Assembly (NCBI GenBank): GCA_016932295.1
Contig: JAFGDC010000083.1
Coordinates: forward strand, 1-7,272
From: a candidate division CSSED10-310 bacterium
GTDB lineage: Bacteria; CSSED10-310; JAFGDC01
Direction: 5' to 3'
Length of the DNA: 7,272 bases
Shown: positions 1 to 6,123 of the stretch, in pieces
Position numbering within the stretch: the stretch's first letter is position 1
How the letters are laid out: the number at the start of each line of letters is the position of its first letter
Program-made: the position numbers and the translations under genes
The notes under the pieces: model-generated
What the model was told of the DNA's origin: nothing
The model's input: the letters and a program-made list of their open reading frames with translations, nothing else
Databases searched by the model: none

Positions 1-371
1 GCATGGGCGGCATCACGGGAAAAATCACCGAGTTGCGGTTCGTGCGCTGCGGAACGGAAGGCTTCAAGGGCAAGGAATTCGATTACACCATCGAGGGCAT
101 CGGCGCGGTCTACCGGGGTGCCGATCACAGTGCCTACGGCTTCGAAACAGACGGCGTCATCTCGAATGTACGCGCCTTCACCCCGACCCGGGCCGAGGAA
201 AAGGGATTGCGGCATCGAGTGCTCATCAGGCGGGCTTCCACGATGGAGTGGTTTCTCGGGGAGACCGCCAGACGCTGGATGCACTTGAAAGCCGGTGCTA
301 TCAACGGCTTTGCGGCCCGTGCCCTGACCTTGCGTGAAAAAGCCGTGACGCTCCGCGGGAAGGAGGCGTGA
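1..371 (+). CDS. Unrecognised protein, 3' part of the first operon gene (probably 5'-truncated)
   Basis: The reading frame is open to the left edge of the window and ends at a TGA at 369-371. An ATG at 3-5 would give 122 residues, but no upstream sequence is available to show a ribosome binding site, so the gene more likely starts outside the window. I do not recognise the family. The first 60 or so residues alternate short hydrophobic and charged stretches rich in glycine, consistent with beta structure. The last 50 are mainly helical-looking and basic, with the segment MEWFLGETARRW near residues 81-92. No Walker, HD, GGDD or RAMP glycine-rich motif is visible. Only one base separates its stop from the start of the Csx19-like gene, so it belongs to the same transcription unit as the CRISPR genes that follow. 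By position it could be the end of a CRISPR effector or accessory subunit, but that is inference from context only. Confidence 0.6.
   Translation, partial: MGGITGKITELRFVRCGTEGFKGKEFDYTIEGIGAVYRGADHSAYGFETDGVISNVRAFTPTRAEEKGLRHRVLIRRASTMEWFLGETARRWMHLKAGAINGFAARALTLREKAVTLRGKEA
361..366 (+). promoter_or_regulatory. Strong Shine-Dalgarno for the Csx19-like gene
   Basis: AGGAGG lies six bases before the GTG at 373-375 and inside the end of the preceding gene. Its strength and spacing decide the GTG start of the next gene, which has no ATG early in its frame. Confidence 0.8.
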
Positions 372-372
372 G

Positions 373-876
373 GTGACCATACTGGCTTATGGAACCTATC
401 GGAAAGAGGACCTGGAACAACTCATCGGCGGACTCCTCCCGGCCGCCCTCGACAGTTGCCATGCCATTCTCGTGGCGGAGCACCGGGTGCGATTCACCCG
501 GCACGTGCCAGTCGCCTCGTTCGCGCAGTGGGACGAAGGCATCCTGTTCGGTCCATTGTCGCAAATCCACTGGCGGCGCGGCCACGGCGGCACCTTCCGG
601 GTCCAGTTGATCGATGACGGCGCGGACCAGGCGCCTGCGGCCGCTGAATTCGAGACCATCATCGATGAACTGCAGCCCGGTGGTGAATCTGAAGCCAGCG
701 TCCTGGTTGGCGAATTGAGGACCGGCGAACGACTTTTCTGGTTTGCCGAGGAAAGTTCCCGCCCGCTGGACTATCCACTGCCCGGCAACGGCGCGCGTGT
801 TCTGTTGGAAACCGGATCATATCGACTGGCGGATAGTTCCCGACTGATGCGCTTCAAGGGAGTCAAGGAATGTTAG
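373..876 (+). CDS. csx19: Csx19-like type III-D CRISPR-associated protein (TIGR03984-like)
   Basis: This is a 167-residue protein starting at GTG, supported by AGGAGG six bases upstream. The resemblance to the Csx19/TIGR03984 family is from memory of the family pattern, not from a search. The supporting features are a short hydrophobic strand near residues 31-35, then a segment ending in LFGPLSQIHWRR (58-69), where a Phe-Gly-Pro turn leads into a Trp-Arg-Arg strand. After this come a charged middle with an acidic helix (92-105), a Gly/Glu/Arg strand ending in LFWF (121-124), and a final short basic strand (RLMRFKG). Csx19 genes accompany Cas10 and several Cas7-type RAMP genes in subtype III-D loci; their biochemical role is not well defined. 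Two RAMP genes lie immediately downstream, and the 7-nt overlap with the first implies translational coupling. No catalytic motif is visible. An alternative is another small type III accessory protein. Confidence 0.6.
   Translation: MTILAYGTYRKEDLEQLIGGLLPAALDSCHAILVAEHRVRFTRHVPVASFAQWDEGILFGPLSQIHWRRGHGGTFRVQLIDDGADQAPAAAEFETIIDELQPGGESEASVLVGELRTGERLFWFAEESSRPLDYPLPGNGARVLLETGSYRLADSSRLMRFKGVKEC
856..862 (+). promoter_or_regulatory. Ribosome binding site for the Cas7-like gene
   Basis: AAGGGAG ends seven bases before the ATG at 870 and lies within the end of the csx19-like reading frame. It supports the start that overlaps the upstream gene by seven bases. Confidence 0.6.
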
Positions 877-1895
877 GGTATTGGCTCAACCATTGTCAGT
901 TGTCGCTGCGCCTCGATCAAAACGGACCGGGCCTGATCCAGGAAGGGCGGTACGGCAAGACGGATCTCATCAAACGAGGACTGCTCCGTAACGACCGCCC
1001 GGATAATTTCCCCGACACCCTGTTCGTGTGCGAGGAAAGTCTCAATGAACTGGAATCGGCGGTGGTGAACCGGCACCTGCAGCGGCTGACCCCCTATATC
1101 CCGGCCACCACCCTGACGGGCATGTTCCGCGCTCAGGCGGAGCGCGCCATCCTCTCCATGAACGGCGGTGCGCCGGCCCTGGCCTGCGATCCGAACCACC
1201 ATGATCCCGGCGCCGAGCGCTGCTTCTGTTCGACGCGCCTGCAGAAAAGCGGAACGCATGCTGCCGTGCTGGACTTCTATCACCACTCCTGTCCAGTCTG
1301 CAGGATGTTCGGCAACCGTCTTTTCCAGGGTGCCTTGACCATGAATGACGCACGCTGCCGGACATCGTCCAAAGCCCGCCAGGCGCCACCCCTGATGCGC
1401 AGGAGCGGCGCTATCGACAGGATAACCGGCAGCCTGGGAACACGATCAGCCGTCACCTATCAGGTGGTGGAGGATCTGCGCTTCGAAGCCGTGGTCGAAT
1501 TCACCAATTTCGAGTTGTGGCAGATCGGTCTGTTTTTGCTGCTGCTGCGCGATGTCGCGGCGGGTCGCCTGGCCATGGGTGCCCGTAAGAGCCTGGGCAT
1601 GGGGAAACTGCTGCCGGAAATCACCGCCGCCGAAATAACCGTTCACGGCAGGAGTCGGGCACGGGACGCCGCCATTGGCCTGGGTGACCTTCTGCCCCAC
1701 CAACGCTTCGGATTCCTCATCCAAAGCGCAAAGGTGACCGATGACTGCCTGCGGCAAGTGTCCGCCAAGGATCTGACCCGCTGCTACCGGATCACGGACC
1801 AGCAGGCTTTCGAAGCATGGATGGTGGGCGAATGGCTGCATGCCATAGCGCCACTCACGACGCAGAGGAAACAGGAACTTGCAGCGAGGGGCTGA
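870..1895 (+). CDS. Cas7/Csm3-group RAMP subunit of a type III CRISPR effector
   Basis: This 341-residue protein probably forms part of the Cas7 backbone that binds crRNA in a type III complex. RAMP hallmarks are visible in order. YIPATTLTGMFRAQAE (76-91) matches the family's 'IPGSSLKG' strand-helix element. CPVCRMFGN (141-149) leads into GALTMNDA (154-161), the usual C-x-x-C-x-x-F-G element and following strand. SGAIDRITGS (179-188) starts the segment that in Cas7 proteins leads to the beta-thumb. A helix of leucines (216-227) precedes the glycine-rich loop GARKSLGMGK (237-246). Cys106, 118, 120, 141 and 144 could form a zinc site. Csm3 subunits normally carry a target-cleaving aspartate roughly 15-20 residues before the IPGSS-like element, but residues 50-75 here contain no Asp; the nearest is Asp49. 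The subunit may therefore be structural, or cleave with another residue. The start overlaps the upstream gene by seven bases, and the next gene begins three bases after the stop. The RAMP assignment is firm; the exact subfamily is not. Confidence 0.85.
   Translation: MLGYWLNHCQLSLRLDQNGPGLIQEGRYGKTDLIKRGLLRNDRPDNFPDTLFVCEESLNELESAVVNRHLQRLTPYIPATTLTGMFRAQAERAILSMNGGAPALACDPNHHDPGAERCFCSTRLQKSGTHAAVLDFYHHSCPVCRMFGNRLFQGALTMNDARCRTSSKARQAPPLMRRSGAIDRITGSLGTRSAVTYQVVEDLRFEAVVEFTNFELWQIGLFLLLLRDVAAGRLAMGARKSLGMGKLLPEITAAEITVHGRSRARDAAIGLGDLLPHQRFGFLIQSAKVTDDCLRQVSAKDLTRCYRITDQQAFEAWMVGEWLHAIAPLTTQRKQELAARG
1886..1891 (+). promoter_or_regulatory. Ribosome binding site for the large RAMP gene
   Basis: GAGGGG ends seven bases before the ATG at 1899 and overlaps the last codons of the Cas7-like gene. 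It supports the chosen start and close coupling of the two RAMP genes. Confidence 0.6.
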
Positions 1896-1898
1896 GTC

Positions 1899-3788
1899 AT
1901 GACCAGGTATTTCACCAATCCTTACAACTTCGCGCCGTTTGGTGAAGGCATCGAACGTCGCACCGCCGCCCGAATGCTGGGTCATGACCGCATTGACGGA
2001 GAAGCGTTGTCAGGCAGATTGACCGCCGACATGCTGACCTTGACCCGTCTGGTACTGGTCAACCGGGTACCGGGGGAAATGGTCGAACTGCATCGAAAGG
2101 ATGAACAGGGCCGGAACTTCCAGCATCGCGTCTACCTCACCTTCCCCCACAACCGGCGCGGCGACAAGATCATCCCCGCATCGACCCTGAAAGGCATGCT
2201 CCGGAACTACGCCGAAATCATCGGTGACGGTTGTGTGAGCACCTTCAACGGCACCTATCGGTACCAACACTATGACCCGGAAAAGAAAAGCCGCGATAAA
2301 ATCCGCGTCGACCACAGGCAAGCCCTGCCAGAAACCTTCCGGTATGAACAATGCGGACTCACTGATCAACGAGGCCGGTATCGAACCAACGACGGTGAAG
2401 GGCTCTGTATCACCTGCCGCATGTTCGGCAACCAGGGCACACACATACAGGGCGGACGACGTTCACGACGGATCGGCGGTGAACGCCGGGCCGCCGGGCC
2501 AGGTCAGGCTGGAATGTTCGCCGGTAAAATCCGGATCTGCGACGCCCGGCTCGTCACACCCGACTCCCTGGAAAAACAACCACTGCTCCTCCGGGAACTC
2601 GGCCATCCCAAGCCCCACCACGAGCCGTTCTACCTGAAAGACGGCGGCCTGCGCGGACGAAAACTCTACTACCACCACCAGGAACACAAAAACAACTATC
2701 TCGACCCCAGGAATCTGCCGCGGGTACAAAACGTCACGGTCAACGAATCGGTCAGCCAGGGCGCGCAATTCTCGTTTACCATCGACTTCGACAACCTGTC
2801 CCGGGAAGAACTGGCGCTTCTGTGCTGGGTCCTGGACCTCGACGGCCGCCCACTGGCGGACGACAGTCTGTGTCACAAGCTGGGTCTCGGCAAGCCCATC
2901 GGCCTGGGCAGCGTCAAGCTCCGCATCTCATCCCTCACCCTCCTCGACCCTGCCAGGCTGTACGTCAATCCCGACCAGGCGGCCGAGGAGTTCACCATGG
3001 AGCAGGAAGCGTTCCGCGCCAAACTGGACGAGGTCAAGAGCTGGTACGGCAGTGATCCGCTGGCAGCCGCCCCGGTCCTGCGCGACATCATGCGGCTGGG
3101 CCGGCGTTTCATCCGGTATCCCGACCGGCGGCGCTGGTTCAGCGCCGGCTTTTCCAAGACTCCCCTGCCGGAGGACGGCAACCTGGTCTTCCCGTTGCCG
3201 CCACGCCCCCGCCAGGAACCGGAGCAGCGCGAACCTGACAGGCGCGGGGAGCAGCGCGATGGGGAACGGCACGAACCTGGCGAGCGCCGGCGGGAATCGC
3301 GCGACGGAGAGCGGCGGGAACCGCGTGAACGGGCTGCGCGGCCGGGAACCGTGGCGCAGGATCGTGGCGGACGGCCGACAGGAGAGCAGTCACATCGCGG
3401 ATTCTATCAACGCCATGAGCGGCCTGGACGGCAGGGTCCTCCCGGCGACCGCCCGCAATCACGATCTCAGTCGACCTCCGAACGCCCCATGGCATCGAGC
3501 CTGGCCTCAAGCCTGGCCAAGGGATTGCAGGGACTGGAAAAATTGAAACAAGCCCGAACTGCGGAACCAGCGGCTGAACAGCTCAGCCTGAAGGCGGGCG
3601 TCGCTGTCCGGGGAATTATTGAAGACATTCAAGGTGAAAAAGTGATGGTGAAACTTCACGCCGGCGGCCTGGGCACCTTCATCAAACCGCTCATCCAACT
3701 CGAGGTGGGTGATGAAGTGAAGGTGAAAATCAGAAGGGTCAGGAGCGAGGGAGAATCATACGAAGTCGAATATGGACGGAAGCTTTGA
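1899..3788 (+). CDS. Large RAMP CRISPR-associated protein, TIGR03986-like, with C-terminal OB/S1-like domain
   Basis: This 629-residue protein has a RAMP fold at its N-terminus and resembles the TIGR03986 family of type III accessory or backbone RAMP proteins; the match is by remembered pattern. The N-terminal YFTNPYNFAPF (4-14) is the kind of opening I associate with that family. KIIPASTLKGMLRNYAEI (90-107) is the RAMP strand-helix element. CITCRMFGN (170-178) followed by MFAGKIRICDA (206-216) parallels the neighbouring Cas7-like protein, suggesting a paralogous core. RGRKLYYHHQEH (252-263) is another family-like element, and KLGLGKPIGLGSVKL (327-341) is the glycine-rich loop. Residues about 435-530 are a low-complexity linker rich in Arg, Glu, Gly, Pro and Gln, and therefore probably disordered and possibly nucleic-acid binding. 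Residues about 563-627 show alternating strands (GVAVRGIIEDI, KVMVKLHAGGLGTFIK, GDEVKVKIRRV), as in an OB/S1-type RNA-binding domain. The start is supported by GAGGGG seven bases upstream. It is the last recognisable CRISPR gene here. Confidence 0.8.
   Translation: MTRYFTNPYNFAPFGEGIERRTAARMLGHDRIDGEALSGRLTADMLTLTRLVLVNRVPGEMVELHRKDEQGRNFQHRVYLTFPHNRRGDKIIPASTLKGMLRNYAEIIGDGCVSTFNGTYRYQHYDPEKKSRDKIRVDHRQALPETFRYEQCGLTDQRGRYRTNDGEGLCITCRMFGNQGTHIQGGRRSRRIGGERRAAGPGQAGMFAGKIRICDARLVTPDSLEKQPLLLRELGHPKPHHEPFYLKDGGLRGRKLYYHHQEHKNNYLDPRNLPRVQNVTVNESVSQGAQFSFTIDFDNLSREELALLCWVLDLDGRPLADDSLCHKLGLGKPIGLGSVKLRISSLTLLDPARLYVNPDQAAEEFTMEQEAFRAKLDEVKSWYGSDPLAAAPVLRDIMRLGRRFIRYPDRRRWFSAGFSKTPLPEDGNLVFPLPPRPRQEPEQREPDRRGEQRDGERHEPGERRRESRDGERREPRERAARPGTVAQDRGGRPTGEQSHRGFYQRHERPGRQGPPGDRPQSRSQSTSERPMASSLASSLAKGLQGLEKLKQARTAEPAAEQLSLKAGVAVRGIIEDIQGEKVMVKLHAGGLGTFIKPLIQLEVGDEVKVKIRRVRSEGESYEVEYGRKL
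3255..3344 (+). repeat. Degenerate 45-bp tandem duplication inside the RAMP linker
   Basis: Two adjacent 45-base units (3255-3299 and 3300-3344) encode the 15-residue segments RDGERHEPGERRRES and RDGERREPRERAARP. They agree at nine positions, including RDGER, EP and ER. They sit in the Arg/Glu-rich linker between the RAMP core and the OB-like domain, and the reading frame is kept. The pattern suggests the linker grew by short duplications that later diverged. Compositional bias alone could produce part of the similarity. Confidence 0.45.
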
Positions 3789-3847
3789 GGCAAGCGGAGC
3801 CACTCAGCTTTGCACGATGCAGGCCGTCTTCAACGGCAACGAAGATG

Positions 3848-3853
3848 AAAGGA
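3848..3853 (+). promoter_or_regulatory. Ribosome binding site for the basic microprotein
   Basis: AAAGGA ends seven bases before the ATG at 3861. It is the main reason for calling this very short reading frame a gene. Confidence 0.5.
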
Positions 3854-3860
3854 CCGGAAC

Positions 3861-3965
3861 ATGGGCAAGCATGACAATCGTCTCTCCATGAAAATGCGCA
3901 GACTCAATGGCAGAAGGCGGAAAAAAGAACGCCTGCGCAGGCTCAAAGAAGCCGGCAAGAAATAG
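3861..3965 (+). CDS. Highly basic 34-residue microprotein
   Basis: An ATG at 3861, preceded by AAAGGA at good spacing, opens a 34-codon frame ending at TAG 3963-3965. It begins MGKHDNRLSMKMRR and ends LRRLKEAGKK. Sixteen of the 34 residues are Lys or Arg against three acidic ones, a net charge near +13. The middle and end look like a single amphipathic basic helix. Such composition is typical of small ribosome-associated or other RNA-binding proteins, and the MGKxDNR...S.KMRR opening resembles short unannotated basic proteins I recall from other bacteria, but I cannot name a family. It lies 72 bases after the last CRISPR gene and 12 bases before the sulfatase-like lipoprotein gene, whose own start lacks a Shine-Dalgarno, so the two may be translationally coupled. 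Function unknown. The reading frame could still be accidental. Confidence 0.5.
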   Translation: MGKHDNRLSMKMRRLNGRRRKKERLRRLKEAGKK

Positions 3966-3977
3966 CGATAGTTATTC

Positions 3978-6095
3978 ATGACGCCGGCGCGACCCCTGGT
4001 GGTGCTCACCGGGGCGATGCTGGCGCTGGCGGCGGCCTGCAGCCACCCGCCGCCCGCCTGCCAGTTCGACCTTGCGGCGAACGTGGCGGTCGCTCGTCTT
4101 TTCCAGGGCATTGATACGACGTTCCGCGAACAGGCGGAGCAGCGGTTTCTGACCCATGGATTCATATCTGATGAAGGTGGCGTACTCGCCACCGACTGTA
4201 GTAACCGGATACTACTGCCATCCGTCTCCGAAGGGTGCACCACACTTCGTCTTGAATTGAGCGCGGCGGGTGCGGACCAGTGTACCGCGGCGGTATTCAT
4301 GAACGGTGTTCCACTGGGTGAGAGCATCATCACCGCCGCACCGATCGAGCGGCGATACGATCTGCCCAAGGCCGCCAGGCGTACCGGCGTCGCAACGCTG
4401 GAGCTGCGGCTGCCGGGTGTTTCCAGTGAATCCAGCCGATCGAAAGGTGGCGTACGGCTGCATCGGCTGATCCTGTCCGGAGACAGCGGCGAGGTCGTCC
4501 CCATCGAGGCCGCCGGCGGCGAGGTGAGAGTGCCGGCCGGGTCCAGGTTGCAGTATTGCGCCGCCTACAGCCCCGGCGCTCGTTTGCTGCTGCAATGGCG
4601 GACAAGGGGCGCGGCGCGGGCGCGTCTGACCGCCAGGAGCGACGGCACCGCGCCGGTACGGATCGAAATGACTCACACCTGGTTCAAACCATGGGGCTGG
4701 CAGCATCTCGAACTGCCCATCCACGAAACGGTTCAAATCGAAATCGAAGCAACCGGTGACAGTGGTGACCTGATGCTGCGCGGCGGCATATTCCATGCAC
4801 CCGGAGTGCCGGCACCCACCGCCGTACCCGAACCGCGGCCGGCGGCCGACAACCTGGCGATACTTTTGCTCGATGCCGCCCGGGCCGATCATCTCGGTGC
4901 CTGGGGGCATGCCTCCGGGCATGCACCGATGCTCGACCGCCTGGCCCGCACGTCCGTACAATTCACTAACTGCTCGACAACCGCGCCCTATACCGTTGCG
5001 GCCGTGGCTAGTCTCATGACCGGTCTGTACCCGGAAACACATGGAGTCATCGACTTCGGCTACCGCCTGGATGGGGGTCTGCCCACCCTGGCCGGTATCC
5101 TGGCGATGCATGGCACCACCACCGTCGCGGTCACGGCCAATCCCGCCGCATCCGGCATTAACCATGTTCTCAACGGGTTCGAGGACATGTTCGAATGCTT
5201 CAAGATGTCCACTTCCACCATCCCGGCCGCGGCCATCGCGGATCAGGCGCTGGCGTGGCTCGAGCGGCGTCCGCCCGAACCCTTCTTCATGTATCTTCAC
5301 TTCCTCGAACCACACGCGCCTTATCTGCCACCGGACGGATACCGGGAACGATTCGGCCGCATCGAGGACGCGGCGCGGCTCGGGGATGTGGACTACCTCG
5401 GCGGCGTGGAAGCAGCCGGTGAACACATGCCTGAAGCACGGCGGCGGGACGTGATGCAACTGTATGACGCCAACCTCTCGTACGTCGACGCACAGGTGGC
5501 CAGAGTCCTGCGGGTGCTGGAGGCGCGCCGCGACACCGCGGTCATCGTCCTGGCCGATCACGGTGAAGCGTTCCAGGAGCATGGTCGGCTGCTGCACAAC
5601 TCGACGCTCTTCCAGGAGATGACCCATGTTCCACTGCTCATCCATGCACCACATGTGCGACCCCGGCTCGATACACGACCTTGTTCCCTGGTGGACGTGC
5701 TGCCAACTGCCCTGGGCCTGCTCGGGTCAACCACCGCGCCTTCCGGGGTGGGAATCGACCTGCTGGCGACCGGCGCAAGCCGCGCGGAACCGCTCTACAT
5801 GCGGGGCGGCATGCCCGGGCAGCCGATGCGCGCGGTGTTCGATGGTGATTTCAAGATGATCCTCGACGAACGCTCCCAAACCCGCTCACTCTATGATCTG
5901 AACAGCGATCCGGCTGAGCGGCAGGATCTGGGCACGCTTCTGCCCGTCCGCACCGGGCTGATGGAGCAGTGGCTGCGACGGCAATTGATGATGCAAGCCC
6001 AGCGGCGGCGGGAGTTGCTGACCCACGACGAACCGGAATTCACCTTGAACGGCGAACAGATCGACCAGTTGCAGCGACTCGGCTACCTGCGCTGA
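3978..6095 (+). CDS. Predicted lipoprotein of the sulfatase / alkaline phosphatase superfamily with Thr nucleophile
   Basis: This 705-residue protein opens with a short positive N-region, a hydrophobic stretch and a loose lipobox ending at Cys21 (LALAAAC). It is thus probably a lipid-anchored envelope protein, and Ser at +2 fits outer-membrane sorting. Residues about 60-285 are beta-rich with no motif I can name, perhaps carbohydrate-binding-like sandwiches. The sulfatase-type catalytic domain spans about 290-640. NLAILLLDAARADHLGAWGH (292-311) supplies the first metal-binding Asp299. TTAPYTVAAVASLMTGLYPE (334-353) holds the nucleophile site, and LADHGEAFQEHG (525-536) supplies Asp527 and His528. 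Counting back from the conserved Thr-Gly (348-349), the formylglycine position is Thr339, and the C-x-P-x-R signature is absent. This favours a phospho- or alcohol-group transferase/hydrolase over a formylglycine sulfatase; the substrate is unknown. The C-terminus ends in LQRLGYLR, a common ending in such proteins. The start is chosen for the signal peptide; no Shine-Dalgarno precedes it. Confidence 0.85.
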   Translation: MTPARPLVVLTGAMLALAAACSHPPPACQFDLAANVAVARLFQGIDTTFREQAEQRFLTHGFISDEGGVLATDCSNRILLPSVSEGCTTLRLELSAAGADQCTAAVFMNGVPLGESIITAAPIERRYDLPKAARRTGVATLELRLPGVSSESSRSKGGVRLHRLILSGDSGEVVPIEAAGGEVRVPAGSRLQYCAAYSPGARLLLQWRTRGAARARLTARSDGTAPVRIEMTHTWFKPWGWQHLELPIHETVQIEIEATGDSGDLMLRGGIFHAPGVPAPTAVPEPRPAADNLAILLLDAARADHLGAWGHASGHAPMLDRLARTSVQFTNCSTTAPYTVAAVASLMTGLYPETHGVIDFGYRLDGGLPTLAGILAMHGTTTVAVTANPAASGINHVLNGFEDMFECFKMSTSTIPAAAIADQALAWLERRPPEPFFMYLHFLEPHAPYLPPDGYRERFGRIEDAARLGDVDYLGGVEAAGEHMPEARRRDVMQLYDANLSYVDAQVARVLRVLEARRDTAVIVLADHGEAFQEHGRLLHNSTLFQEMTHVPLLIHAPHVRPRLDTRPCSLVDVLPTALGLLGSTTAPSGVGIDLLATGASRAEPLYMRGGMPGQPMRAVFDGDFKMILDERSQTRSLYDLNSDPAERQDLGTLLPVRTGLMEQWLRRQLMMQAQRRRELLTHDEPEFTLNGEQIDQLQRLGYLR

Positions 6096-6123
6096 AGCGC
6101 ACGCGGCGGCACCGTAACGCCCC

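Noticed and set aside
3781..3813. AGCTTTG direct repeat (3781-3787 and 3806-3812) and a GCAAGC/GCTTTGC hairpin as a terminator after the CRISPR operon
   Set aside because: The repeat is only seven bases. The stem is short with a bulge and an 11-base loop, and no T-run follows. Not enough for a terminator or attachment site.
3810..3838. Promoter for the microprotein and lipoprotein genes (TTGCAC as a -35 box)
   Set aside because: No TATAAT-like -10 box stands at the right distance; the sequence there is ACGGCA. Transcription could instead read through from the CRISPR operon.
4212..5654. Long - strand open frame of 480 codons
   Set aside because: It is antisense to the lipoprotein gene, whose + strand frame carries the signal peptide and catalytic motifs. 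The antisense translation shows no recognisable domain and is a high-GC shadow.
6096..6123. Bidirectional terminator between the convergent genes
   Set aside because: Only a four-base GGCG/CGCC stem is visible and there is no T-run in either direction.
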